Positions 1 to 12,000 of a stretch of DNA of 64,000 nt are shown piece after piece. The position numbers and the translations under genes are program-made. Position 1 is the stretch's first letter. The number at the start of each line of letters is the position of its first letter. The notes beneath the pieces are model-generated. The model saw nothing but the letters and a program-made list of their open reading frames with translations. It was not told the DNA's origin and did not search any database. Location of the stretch: contig OX419756.1 of the NCBI GenBank assembly GCA_948567375.1, positions 50,606,333 through 50,670,332 on the forward strand, written 5' to 3'. Source of the DNA: Lunularia cruciata (taxonomy: Eukaryota > Streptophyta > Marchantiopsida > Lunulariales > Lunulariaceae).

Positions 1-3000
1 TTTAGGATCCTTGATTGTTTTGAAGGAACAAAAAATGCCTTGATAGATTAGTAATAAATTTTAGTGTTGAAAGTACCATAGACTCAAAAGCAAATCCCTA
101 CTATCAATACAAACTGCCCTTGGGGTTGTACCTGATGGGAAGCATAGAATACATCCTTTGGAGTTGAATATCTTTGTAATGAAGTAGTGGAGCAACTCCA
201 AAGGAGTTTCTCCACTAAGGCACTACACTCTTTTGTGAGTTGTTCATTCCCAAGAGGTTACTTAGTTTATTAACTATTTAAACTGCCAATTGTGACACTT
301 CTCTTTCAATCTAGATACTTTTTGGGTAAAAATTATCCACTATCCCTAAGGGTATGACTTATTTCTTACCATTATAGCACATTTTGGTTGACACTAGGTT
401 ATAGCAATGCTCTCTGCGGAATAATCTAGTTTTGAGACACTATATTGATCCTTAACCATAAGTTAGATTGAAATAAGTTGGAAGAAAGGATGCCCTTGCA
501 ACTTTTATAGTTAATCTGGTTATAATTTTACTGTGCTAATAATAGAAAAGATTGTAAAATCTTATAAAAAGTGTTACTTTACAAAAGAATGTGGAATTTT
601 CTAGATTTTAACAAACCTTGCATTATATAGTTACAATTTCTCTTAATGTTGACTCTTCATGTATTTCAAGTGAATTTTTATGTTAAAATGGCTAGTATGT
701 TGTACACATGATCCTTACTCAAAAGAAAATACCACAAACTCTTGTTAATATAAGTCATTGATAACTATTCAAAGTAATAAGTAGAATTCTTTAATAAAAT
801 CTGAACTCCTTAAGGTAAAGGTGTTTGGGTGTTATCTATTCACAAACTCCTTTTATATCATTGTACCAATAGTAAAGTTAGAAGCTCAAATCAACTACAC
901 TAAACAACTAAGAATCATGTAATTAGAAGATTGGGAAAATTGACTTTAAGTCAATGAGTTGTTGAAAAGTAGCTTTCTTCTAATCATCTTATTGAAATTC
1001 TACATCTGTTTGTTAAATTTTTATTACTTTTTCAACAATATATGCACCTCCATGTCTGAATTGTAAATTAAATTGATCAACCTATTGAATCATAAAACAT
1101 CATAGCATCCCTTGGATCTATGATTTGTCTTGGTCTTTTTTCCATCTTGATTCTTTTAGCTAGAACCTTCTGATTAAAAAAGAAGAAGGTAACCTCCATT
1201 TTTTCAAAACTTGCATTTAACTTCTTATAAAAGAAATTTCACTTACTAAGTATTGTTACACTTTTGCTAATACTAAGCATGAAATTTCTATCATGTTGTA
1301 GATGAGTATATCATCTTTAACAAAAAGTCAATTTTTATCCAGTAACCATCAAATAACTTATGTATGTGAGCTATAAACACAACAAGCACATTAGTGAGGC
1401 CAAAGATGAGTACTATCCATTCACACGGTATGTTTCTCATGTAGAAAGCTCTCTTGGATACATTTCTTGGTGAGATAGGTATTTGCAAATAGTTAATTTA
1501 AAGATCAAACTCATTACAAGGGGTGATTCCATACAATTGTTCCAACAAATCATCTTTTCAAGGCAATGAATAAGTATTCTCTCTCGTTAACTTGGTTTAC
1601 TTAATATATAATAGCCAACCAAAATCAAGGAAAACCATTTTTCAGTGCGATAAACAACATCAATACTCCTTAAGATGACATATTATGCTAGATAAAATCA
1701 TTCTCTCTAAGCTCTATTAAGGTCTGTTACAATTCTTTAATTTCTTTAGAGATGTGCAATGGATAGATCTTTCAGTATTTTTTCTTTTTGTAAAAAATAA
1801 TAATATATTAACTGATAAATATTATTTTAGTAATTATTATTATTAAAAATTAAAATTTTATTTAGTAAATTGGTAAACAATTCAAACCCTTATATAGAAT
1901 CTCATTTAGTATCTTCAAATCTAATGTAATATCTTCTTCTTTTTTGTCAACTCTTGCTATATGTTATTTACTCATCCTTATGAGCCTGCTTAATAATAAC
2001 TATATTCATATACTTATGCTATATGCTATTATCTCATCATATATGCTATATGCTATTAACTCATCCTTATGAGCTTGCTTAATAATAACTATATTCATAT
2101 ACTTATCTTTTGTATCTAATACCACAAATATATTTTCAAAATTTATTAAACGTCCTAAATATAATACTTTACCATATTTAGTCACTTGAATTTTTCATTT
2201 TTCTTATTAACATGAGTTTTATTATGTTCAACCTAAGATAATAGAATGATGCTTTTAGTATATGTTGCAATAAAAAGTTCTTTTCCAATTTTGGAAATTA
2301 TTAGATTAAGAGTCCAAAATGTAGGTATTTTATTCTATTAACCACCATAAGGAATCTTCATTTTGTTGGGGCAAAATAATCCTAATCTTTTTTGAAAATT
2401 ATATCAATATATAATTCTTCAAACTACTATATTCCACCAAAAAATCTTATAAAAATGATTTTAAATTATACCATTAAGATGAAGTAGTGATACATGTAAA
2501 GCTCTCAACTTTGTTAGAACAATTGGTGCTCTTATACAAATACAAATAAGTTGCTTTATTGTCCTTCTTAATCATTTGCATTTTGCTTCTAAATAAACCT
2601 TTTATTTATTCAATTTATGTTATTGGTTAGTTTGTCTCATGTAATTTGGAATTTCCAGCTTTTGAGAAAGTCATCTTTTATCGATCTTAGTAAAGCAATT
2701 TACATTGAATTGTATTAGTTTCTATAAATACTATTTTTCCTTATAGAATAGGCTATATAGTAGCAATTCTGGAGCCATTGAAAAGAATTCATACATAGCA
2801 TTCTTTAGACAACTAGTTCATTAAAATAGGGAGTGAATACTTCATAATCATATATTCTTCTTACTGAATGTGCTTAAGCCTCAACTTGGATAGTTGAAGC
2901 TACAAACAATAAAGTGAACCAATTATTGTCTACATATCTACTTTGCTAAAGTATATGTGATAGAGTATATCATAATAAATAACAAAGTTTATTAAGTGTT

Positions 3001-5929
3001 CTTAAGCCCATAATTAGATATATTCAAGCTATAAATTACTAATTGAATTAAAATATTATCTACTTCACTACTTTATTGAAATAAAAATTAAATTATTCTA
3101 ACCAAATTTTTTATTAATTAAGGTGCTCAAATCTAAACTAAACTAGCTACAAATTCTAAGAGAAGTTCTTTAGGATTTATAGATATATATCCGTTATATA
3201 TAATAATAATTTTTAATTTATTTCATATTAGTGGTTAGTTGTGAAGACATAGTGTATCATTCTCATTTTCATTATCTAATATCTAAAATAATTATGCTTT
3301 GATTAAATTTTATGAAATAAGATGCTACTTTAGATATTGAAATTTATGCAATACTTGTAAACACCAATAAATCTTGAAGAATTGTATCTAAAATCCTCTA
3401 ATTTATTTCAACTTACTGATAGTATTATATCACTTTTCTTAGATCAATCCTTCATAAGTTTTTAATATAATAAATAAAAATTTAAGCCAATATTTTTCTA
3501 ATATATGGAAATATTTTCAATTTCTAATAAATCCATATATAAAAATTAATTTGAGTAAGAATGAATTTTTTCAAATAATATTTATTTTATCCAGCCTTTT
3601 TCATTCAAAATCTTTATAAACTATTGATTTCTACTTAAATACTACTTAATCTAATTTAGGCTTAGATGAATCTCCTCACATCATAAACAATTTTGAAAAC
3701 CTTTCATATGTACTCTAGAAAGCAACCAATACCAAATGTAAAGTTCATGAAAAAGATCATACAGGTAAAATAATTTTAAAATAGTATAAAGCTAAAATAT
3801 TTTTAAAATAAAACAGATTGAAACAAAATATTTTGTATTTAGAAAAATTATTGCTTTTAAATGTTTAAGAATATGATTATTTTCATGATATCATATTTAG
3901 TGGAAAATATAAATAAAATTCTAATTATATGATTTAAACTCTATATCAAGTAAAGACTCTTTTTAGAAAACCTGCTTTCAAATTCATATATTTTAATGTA
4001 CGTTGATCTAGCAATGCAGTTCTATAAAACATCACTAACCAATCATTGTCATTAAATTAATTATAATGGAAATTTTTTTGTAATTGAATTTATAAATTAT
4101 ATAATGAGATAATTTTTTCATCACTTTTAATGTTTCAAGAGCTATAAAATTAAAACAGAATCACTTTTTAAATTCTTTCTAATTATATGATAATATCAAA
4201 TGAATACTGCAAAGAAAATGAATATTGATAAAATTTATATTTCTTGTAATTTTTTGAACATAATAGGAACTTATTTTAAGATAAGATCTCCTTACTCTAA
4301 TAATTGGATTTTATGTTTAATATTTTTATTTTATTTTAGCAAGAGTAAAGGAACAGTATAATGGTTTAATTAAGTATTCTTATTAACTCAATATCATATC
4401 TAGAATAATGTAATGGTTTCATGAAATATTCTTATCATCTCCATATCCTCATTTTGATAATAAGAGTAAGAAATTAATTTGCAATATATTGTCTTGTATT
4501 TTATAGATTGGTTTTAGTTGAATTCTACATTGTATCAATCAAAATATTTAATTTTACAATAATGTTAACATGCATTATAAATACTAAAATTGCATATTTT
4601 TAACTTAAGGACTTCCATAAAAAATTTTATTCTAGAAAATTTCCATAATTAATTATATCATGCAATTATTTATATTATTGATATTTATTCATCTTTCTAA
4701 ACATACTCAAAATTATAAAGATTATCAACATAACTCAAATCAAATTTGGTTGAATTTTTCCATAATAATTTTAAATATATTTGGAAAAGAACTATGCTAC
4801 TTTTCATATAAACTAGTTAAATCTTCATTTCTCATATTTCAAAGGATTTTTTTAAGATTTCAAAAATTAATTATGAGAGAAATATCTTAAATATGATGAG
4901 TAAGAGTATAAGTGATATTGATATACTTTACGATTATTTCTTTGTGATGTTATCTTATATAACTCTCATTTTCTTTATTTATTGTTTGGGATTTTCACGT
5001 TTTTAAGCTTATTAAATTAATAATGAAACTAGATAAATTCATTAGTGATTGAAAAGGTAAATTATGATACATTCTAAAAGAGTTGCCATGTTACTATCCA
5101 AATGGTATGAGGTCCTTTGGTTGGGTCTACACATGTAAGTCTAATTTAAAAGGAAAAGTTATAAAACTCTATTTATTTTGTACCAAAACCAAATTCTTTT
5201 TTCTAAATATGGGTTATTTACTTTGCTGACTTCAGATATTGGAAGATAAGCAAGGCTAATTAAGGATAAAAAAGAGCTTCAATAATGCTAATTAACTCTA
5301 AAGCAATCTAATAAGTCCACTTGAAGCAATACTAAACTAAGGAATGCTAGTTCAAACTAGTCTAAAGTAAAATTTAAGTTATTCAAATATTAAGAGTTAA
5401 TTTATTATATTATATACTTATAAAAAGTCATATTGATATGGTTAAGTAGAATGATATCATTATAAAATTTGAAAATAAATCTACTACATTAGTGTATTTT
5501 AGATACATCCATTGGTGCTTCTTTACTATGATTGTTTATCCAATATTCCCCTTTACATACTTATACTATGTACCTTTATCTTAAAATATCTGTTATATTT
5601 TATGATGAGAAACTCTACCCATCTAAGACATGGTTGACAAAATAATTATATTATATTTCAAAATATTAATTAAATTTAAGTGCTCAAGAGAAGTTTTCAA
5701 AGAGTGTTTTTGTTTTTTGGAATATTCATGTCTTTTTATTATTTAATGAAACCTTATTCATTAAGCTAGAGAGGTCATTGATACTATATTAAAGGAATAA
5801 ATTAATATAATAAAAAATCACATAAGGTCTTTATAGTGACCCCTTTAAAAAGCCAATTTTTTTATAGTTTTATAACCATTTTCTAAGCCTTTTTATGTTT
5901 TTATAACCATTTCCTAAGCGTACATTGAG
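1..5929. other. AT-rich stretch, no gene recognised
   Basis: Very AT-rich DNA with only short open frames (at most about 76 codons), none with a recognisable domain. Homopolymer and TA-rich tracts are common. I see no LTR pair, terminal inverted repeat or RNA gene. It is probably decayed intergenic or old transposon sequence. The one clear internal structure is the 89-bp tandem duplication listed separately. Confidence 0.6.
1955..2106. repeat. Tandem duplication, 89-bp period
   Basis: A unit starting TGCTATATG at 1955 recurs at 2044. The second copy runs to about 2106 with few mismatches. The unit holds CTCATCCTTATGAGC followed by TAATAATAACTATATTC. There are only about 1.7 copies, so this is a local duplication rather than a satellite. 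Confidence 0.8.
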
Positions 5930-6859
5930 TTAAAGGCTAGGAAGTGGCTTTCTTACCCAAACAATAACCTTCCACCTTTGGGATGGAAGGTTATTGTTTA
6001 GGTAAGAAGAATGAGCATAAAGAAGGGAATGTGCAAGGAAGAGATGAATTAGAAGAAGGTGAGCCGGAAGACAATCTATGCAAAAGAGATATGAGCTCAA
6101 AGACCTTCTTCGCTGCCAACCTTTGGCATGAATACCTTTGGCCCAAAGACCTTCACTTTGGAAGACCTTTGGCCCCAAAGTACAATAGTTTGAATGCGCT
6201 GCCACCTAGACAAATAATTGCCATTGGGAACTGTTACCAAGCGCCAAAGCCTTTGTACCGTGCAGATTGAGATAGCCCAACCGAATTCAATCACTAAATG
6301 CGGGTAATCAATACACTCCATCTATGAAGAAGAGTCCAAAGATCCAATCCTTTTCACTTTGTGCAAAGAAAGTAGTCTCAAGCCTAAAGTAGTTGATATT
6401 TCCTTACCTTGGCATCAAAATTCATAGGCATTTGCAATAGCAATCCTTCATTTTGACCTAAAAGAGAGAGAAAATGGTGAGAGAGAGCAAAGTAGGAGGT
6501 GTGCCAAGACCATGCACATGTGTGCTTGAGGTGATTCTAAAATCACCCATTGTGAATAAGTGTGTTATACATTATAGAGCAGATCTTATTTGTAGTAAGG
6601 AATTAGATTTCTTGCTATGGAAATTGGATTTGAGCTACCTAGAAGCTATCCAAGAAATATGGGAGAATAGGGATCCAGAGACAAGAAATATGAAGGAGAA
6701 CCTATTTACTTGGACTGAGGAGCACTAGCAAATGTTCTTGGCTTAGAAAACTCTCTATAAGGGACAATAACCATAGAAACTCAATGGCATTGACCTGATA
6801 ATAATTTGGAGAAGATACTTAAGGATTTATTTGTCAAGGTGGAACAAATGGAGTGTGAG
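5930..6859. other. Intergenic stretch with short unassigned ORFs
   Basis: Holds a strong inverted repeat (5950-6008) and several overlapping short open frames on both strands. The longest is 84 codons at 6474-6728 on the plus strand. None shows a domain I recognise. The right-hand part may include the undetermined start of the family C LTR that follows. Confidence 0.45.
5950..6008. repeat. Near-perfect inverted repeat (hairpin)
   Basis: The left arm TTCTTACCCAAACAATAACC and the next bases (5950-5973) pair with the right arm ending GGTTATTGTTTAGGTAAGAA. The stem is about 24 bp with a single C/A mismatch, and the loop is about 11 nt. It could be the remains of a fold-back transposon or a small-RNA precursor. 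No flanking duplication was seen. Confidence 0.75.
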
Positions 6860-7376
6860 TAGCTACGAAGACCCTATGATGGGCTAGGTAGATCATATAG
6901 AGGTGTCACAAAAGAGTAATATTACTAATAGTACAGGAATCAAAAATAGCATAGAAACTTTAGAGCTAATTTTGGAGGCCTAAATGGATGAATTAGGCCT
7001 ACAAAATGCTTAACTTCTCCTCCCAATTGAGGAGAAGTCTAGCCTTATTGAGACCTTTCCAATAGTACCTCATCCATGTGATTTGGAGATTCATACAAGA
7101 AGATTCCCTAAAGATTCCCTCTGGTCAAAGATAGTTTGACCAACCAGATAGGATCAGAACCAACATATCACCCATGTATGGAACTAATCTAAGGGTAGAG
7201 CTCACTACCATGTCACCAATCCATTTATTTGATCTAAGGGTGGAGCTTCTTTTAGGGGAGTTCCCTTTGCTATATAATACAATCAAGGTGCTCCTTTGGA
7301 GTATCGGAGATTGAGTGAAGAGCTTTGTGTTTTCTTTTATGTTTCTCTTAAGGTCTTCTATCCTTGGAAGATTACA
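6860..7376 (+). mobile_element. Family C Ty3 LTR, plus strand (5' edge unresolved)
   Basis: The sequence from about 6860 aligns by eye with the reverse complement of 9644-10387, including the shared blocks GATTCCCTAAAGATTCCCTC and TTTGACCAACCAGATAGGA and a TATATAATA box near 7272. It ends in ATTACA at 7376. Two bases later comes GGTATCAAAGC, a primer-binding site of the initiator tRNA-Met type. The left edge fades out, so the start is approximate. An LTR supplies the promoter and polyadenylation signals of its element. This one leads into a decayed gag. Confidence 0.6.
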
Positions 7377-7378
7377 AG

Positions 7379-7389
7379 GGTATCAAAGC
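7379..7389 (+). other. Primer-binding site (tRNA-Met type)
   Basis: GGTATCAAAGC lies two bases after the LTR end. It differs by one base from GGTATCAGAGC, which pairs with the 3' end of plant initiator tRNA-Met. This places the LTR/internal border of the family C plus-strand element. Confidence 0.6.
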
Positions 7390-7599
7390 AAGTGTTTCAA
7401 TCCAAGAGAGTGGATCACTCCTCTTGGAGAAACATGGGCCAGTGAGACTCAGTGATTTTGAGGAGAGAAACCGTAGTACCATCAATAAATTAGGAGTGTG
7501 TTAGAGAGAGAATGGGATAGAGGCTCCAAGAGGACAATATATTGCACCCCACTTTCTATTTTTGAATCCATTCCACATCAAGATTATGTACATCTAGCG

Positions 7600-9005
7600 C
7601 AAGTAAGTGAGAGTATATCTTGTTTTCCATTTTAGAGTACAGTTCATGGAGATAATGATGAATTCATCAAACCCAATGATTTTGCCTATGGTGATATACA
7701 ACATAGAGTGGGATGTGATGATCTACATTTTTAATGATGGATTTGAATTTGCCAAATCTTCTTCCTTTCAACACTCAAGTGGAAATTTTTTATGTGGTTA
7801 GACCAAAAGTAATGTTCAAGGATTTTGTAGTCCACAATTTTGGTGGAGAATATTATCAACAAGTGATAGCCTCTAAAGTCCCAATAGTCCATGCTCCCTC
7901 TCAGATGATCATATTAACACTCTATTAAAGTACAAAGTAGCAATTGAGCAATTGTTGTGTGTAGGAATCATGATTCCACAATTGCAAGATTTGATGCAAG
8001 GAATGCAAGGGATGTTGAATGAGTTTTGGGAGATCAAGGTGACCATGGAGGCATTGCAAAGTCAAGTTTGTACCTTCCAAAATGATCAAGCAATGCAAGA
8101 AGTAGAATCATCTCAAAATCCAATACCAGCGGCTGAAGTACCTAGAGAGTCACTCATGCCAAGAACACCAACCCTGGTCCATAATGAAGCCATATTGTTA
8201 GTATAGATGAAGAAGACATGCAATATTGAGCCTTATAAGGAAAAATGGTCCATGGGAGTAGTGGAGAACTAAATTTCAAGAATGAATTGATACTTTTGAT
8301 TGTTCACAACTAAAATCACTAATCATTCTGTCAGAGTGTTTGCATGTGGGTAATTGATCGATAAGACCCTCACATGGTATGATGCTTGGGAATGATCAAT
8401 GTTGGCAAAAGGAAGAGAAGTCACTTGGATGGCCATGCAAGAAGGACTATTGAAGAATTTCCAATTCGTGGATTTTGTGCAGATTGCCCAAACTTGACTA
8501 TGAAGATTGAAGTAGAAGAATAGCACAAGAGTATATGGGGGCATCCTCTGATCTAGAGGTTGAAATAATTGACCAATAGAAGCTCTAGATAACTTTAAAT
8601 GAGGGTTAAAAGAGCAAATTCACCAAGGAGTAATGGTACCAATCCCTTGCATTGTTTTTGAAGCCATTGCTTGTGCTCAAAGAATGGTAGGGGCACTTGG
8701 AGGAGGTGAAGAGGTATTTTTGACTCCACATTATCAGATTGAAACACAACAATTTGTTGGACCAAATCCTATGGAATTGGAGCAACATTTGGTTCCAAAG
8801 AAGAAGGAGCACAATTGCTCCAAGGAGAATAGGGATGGGTCCAAGAAAGGAGAAATAGGGTTTGTGGGCTGGCATGTCTCTCACTCAAGATGAACCTCTG
8901 ATGGCTATTATGGTAGCGCACCATGGACTAAGAAGGCAAGGAATCCCAACTCCATCATACTCCTCCAAGGCTAACACTCCAAGACTCAAGACATTGCTCA
9001 CTAGA
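7600..9005 (+). pseudogene. Family C Ty3 gag relic
   Basis: Broken reading frames follow the primer site. A stretch around 8340-8480 reads, with stops, as a retrotransposon gag core (LIDKTLTWYDAW..., then WMAMQEGLLKNFQ). This resembles the W-x-x-W/Y and F-x-x-F patterns of the Ty3 gag superfamily. Further open pieces lie at 7607-7801, 7952-8206 and 8633-8893. No zinc knuckle, protease or RT follows. At about 9,005-9,040 the sequence switches to a minus-strand integrase, so most of pol is missing. The protein would have formed the virus-like particle. Frameshifts and stops make it non-functional. The family assignment is moderate and the exact borders are uncertain. Confidence 0.5.
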
Positions 9006-9009
9006 GAGC

Positions 9010-9643
9010 TCAATGAGAGAGTGTATCCAACACACTAGAATCCAAAATATGCCTCTTGTCATAGCTCTCCTTTTTTTTCCTTTGGGCTTGCTCCACTTGA
9101 ACCATAGCAACTGCTCTTGCCTCTTCCAACTCCATGAGTTGTTCCTTCCGTGACTTCTCTACATCACCTCCTTGTGCTTTCTTCAGTCTCCTATGAATGC
9201 TTTGGAAGATAGGAAGATCGAAGTGAATAGGTAGGGTATACTCAATACCATATACCAATTGAAATGGAGAATATCTGGTGGAAGTCTTCATGGTTGTCCT
9301 ATACTCACACAAAACTGCATGAATCCTCTTGTCCCAATGTTGTTTAGCCCCCTCTATTTCTACATCTTTGTCCAACATCATGCACAAGGTCTGATTGGTT
9401 CTCTCTGCCAAGCCATTGGAATTTGGCTTATAGGATGTAGTTACTCTATGTGTGATAGAGAAATGTTGTAGCATGGCTGTAGTAATGCTTCTTGTAAACT
9501 CTCCTCCTCTATCAAAAACTAACTCCAAAGGGCATCCAAACCTAGTGATAATGCGTTCATAGAGAAATCTACCAACTGCATATTCATTTTTGTCCCTCAA
9601 TGGTCTAGCCTCAACCCACTTGGTAAGGTAATCAATAACTATC
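9010..9643 (-). pseudogene. Ty3 integrase core fragment
   Basis: An open frame of about 211 codons on the minus strand reads as the DDE integrase core. It begins IDYLTKWVEARPL (first Asp). Next comes VFDRGGEF (second Asp) and, 35 residues on, NGLAERTNQT (the catalytic Glu). The D-x35-E spacing is canonical. The frame is uninterrupted until it ends after SYDKRHILDSSVLDTLSH, so the C-terminal part is lost. The N-terminal HHCC zinc finger is also missing because an LTR abuts the first Asp region at 9644. The enzyme would insert retrotransposon cDNA into the genome. It is better preserved than neighbouring relics, but truncated at both ends. It may belong to family C or to another Tat/Athila-like Ty3 family. 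Confidence 0.8.
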
Positions 9644-10387
9644 TGTATTACTCCAAGAACAAGAGAAGAGAGAAAACACAGATTGCATACTCAAACATTC
9701 GATGCCCCAAGAGAGCACCTTCTCTTTATTATATAGACAAAGAGGATCTCCTCCAAGGGAGCTCCACCATAGGATTAGGGACACAGATAGGTGACATGTC
9801 AGCAAGCTCCACCCTTGGATTAATTACTTGGATGGGTGACATGTCTGGTCTAGGTCCTATCTGGTTGGTCAAACAAGCTTTGACCGGAGGGAATCTTTTA
9901 GGGAATCTTCTTGTAGGAATCTCAGAATCACGTGAGTAAGGTACCATTGGAAATCTCTCGACGAGACAAAGCAGGGGGGAGGGAAAGGCCAGCCTTTCCT
10001 CCATTGGGGGGGGGGGGCATCTGCACATTTTCGAGGCCTAATTCATCCGTTTAGGCCTTCAAAATTGCCTTCAAAGATTTCAGGCATATTTCGGTTCCTA
10101 CTCTATTAGTAGAAGTCCCCTTTTAGTGATACCTGTTTTTGATCTGTTTAGTCCATCATGTGTAACATCCTTCCAGATGTTACCAAACCAATTCTCACCT
10201 TTAAATCATATGTCTAGCTATTGGTTCTAAGGTTCTCAAGTCTATTTTGGTTTTTGCACTATTAGTAGAAGTACTCTTTTGGTGATACTTCTATCTGATC
10301 TATTTCAACCATCATGTATAACATCATTCTAGATGTTACTAAACCAAATTTCACATCTAGATCATATGGCTAGCTCTTGGTATTACA
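9644..10387 (-). mobile_element. Family C Ty3 LTR, minus strand (744 bp, possibly solo)
   Basis: On the plus strand it starts TGTATTACTCC and ends GGTATTACA, giving TG...CA termini (TGTAATACC...TAATACA on the minus strand). Its interior matches the plus-strand LTR at 6860-7376. The five bases on each side are CTATC (9639-9643) and CTATA (10388-10392), a possible 4-of-5 target duplication. Inside is a tandem duplication of about 150 bp (about 10085-10387), each unit carrying TTCTACTAATAG. There is also a G12 run at 10006-10017 next to a GGAAAGGC/GCCTTTCC hairpin. The left flank is integrase and the right flank is family B, so this is a solo LTR or a recombination junction. Confidence 0.65.
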
Positions 10388-12000
10388 CTATAGCGATAAG
10401 GATGTCAAAAAACTGGTGTATTGCTAGTTAGCTCAATCCGAATACTAGGTCCATTCAGAGCACCCAAATCCTTCATACTGAAGGAAAAACAACTCGTGTA
10501 GCTCCTAAAATCCTCAAACTCTCAGTCTTTCCTCTCCAATAAGCTTGGGTCCAAGATCTGGCTCCCAAGTATCCTCGGTAAATGTCGTAGGAGTGGAAGA
10601 CATACTGATTGGCTGCTACATTGGGCCCTTGGGAGCAATAGTGTCATGCCCCTGACCACTAGAGGTCTTAACCTCTATGTGAAAAACTCCCTCCACTTTG
10701 GCTGCAAGCTCCACACGTCCTCTAGCTACATCCCAAGTGGACCAAGGGTGGAATCCAAGTAGCTTAAACTCACTTGGATGGACTCCAAATAGACCACTCT
10801 CCCTAGTAGCTACTGGTTGTGTCCCAAGAATACCATGTCCACTCTGTCCATTGCCCCCAGGATGTGCCTGAATCATCTTGATTGGCACAGGGCTCACAAG
10901 TGGTCGAGTGGTGATGCCTATCAAGCGCATCCTACGCTACTCTACCAATCCAAGGCTCATAATCCAGGTCAAACAGTTCAAATCCATAGCCTGACCTAAC
11001 TTCTGACACCTAGATGCCTCTAACATTGTTGGAACAATGATAATACTGATGCAAAAATCCATTGCCCACTCTCTCTCATCAGCATTGGGCTCCACCAACT
11101 ACTATAATTGTGAGTCCCAAACAAGTCTAGGTCCTCCCTCTCAAAAAGCATGAGAGCTTGGGAAACTCATGAGTGTGGGAAATGCGGATCTAGGCTATCC
11201 AACTAGGTTCACCATTGCCATAGGTGACCTATCAGCCACTACTACTGTCTGAGACTGACGCCCAACATCCAAGATATCATCAACAAGGATGTGGTCAAGT
11301 TACTAAATCCCATCATAAGCACACTGTAAAACCTCTTTGGGTAAGAGGTTTGTCCACCAAAGATAAAGATGGTAAGCCCGTGATCCCACTATGGCTGCAT
11401 CTAACAATACAATAGGTCCCATCCAAGAATTTGAAGTGTACTTACCACCACTTTGGTGCAAGAATCACTCATCAAAGGAACGTTCTCCAAAATGTGAGCT
11501 AGAGAAACGGACTGATGAACCTAGAGATGTTGTAGTATCCGTAACATCTCCCAAAACACACCAAAACAAGGATCTTGAAGACCTAAACCTCGGCCAGCAC
11601 GTGTATGTCCCTGACATGTCCATCCAAAAATCACCAAGTGAATAGGCCCATGTCTCTCCAGATCATGCGCCCTTAGTAAGGAAATGTTTGTTGGTAGGGC
11701 CTTCTAGTAACCTTTGACTGTTGACATCGGTAATAACTTTGGATACCAATAGGCCAAGTGTGCCACATGATGTAGAGAGACTCACCTAATAGTCTCATCT
11801 CTCACTATATACAAGTACCTCCATACTCATATACCCGCTTGTGATATCGCAGCTAGTCCGGTGCTAATCCCAACAAATAACTCCAATAGACATATCCCCT
11901 CTACTGGCTAATGGCAAGCAATGATTGTGGTATCTAGAGGTGTCAAAGTAATCAACTCTGGAGGCTCATCCTCACACTCATCTCCTGATGGTACGAAGGC
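10388..12000 (-). pseudogene. C5 cytosine DNA methyltransferase domain inside a Ty3 polyprotein (family B)
   Basis: Minus-strand frames read as a compact C5 DNA methyltransferase of about 304 codons from motif I to motif X. Motif I is LLELFVGISTGL (11854-11889), the AdoMet-binding loop. Motif IV is GWTCQGHTRAGRG; its catalytic Cys codon is 11614-11616, and Thr replaces the usual Pro before it. Motif VI is ILENVPL (11473-11493). Motif VIII is GSRAYHLYLWW (11354-11386). Motif IX is LVEPNADEREWAM (around 11069-11098). Motif X is LGQAMDLN (10976-10999). Motifs I-VI share one frame and VIII-X another, so there is one frameshift near 11425. About a dozen in-frame stops kill it. It lies downstream of gag/protease in the same orientation, and its frame runs on to a pre-RT segment (IELTSNTPVF near 10400). 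It is therefore part of the retroelement, not a host CMT/DRM gene. The intact enzyme would methylate cytosine C5. The target-recognition region between VIII and IX is short. Confidence 0.8.

Noticed and set aside
9010-9643. Integrase of the methyltransferase element (family B)
   Set aside because: Its core (VFDRGGEF, NGLAERTNQT) differs from the family B integrase read at 55774-55881 (VLTDEGTEF, SIVESVVQ), so it belongs to another Ty3 family.
10388-12000. Host chromomethylase or DRM gene fragment captured next to a transposon
   Set aside because: A second copy at 40029 has the same methyltransferase end joined directly to RT, and the order with gag/protease is consistent, so it belongs to the element.
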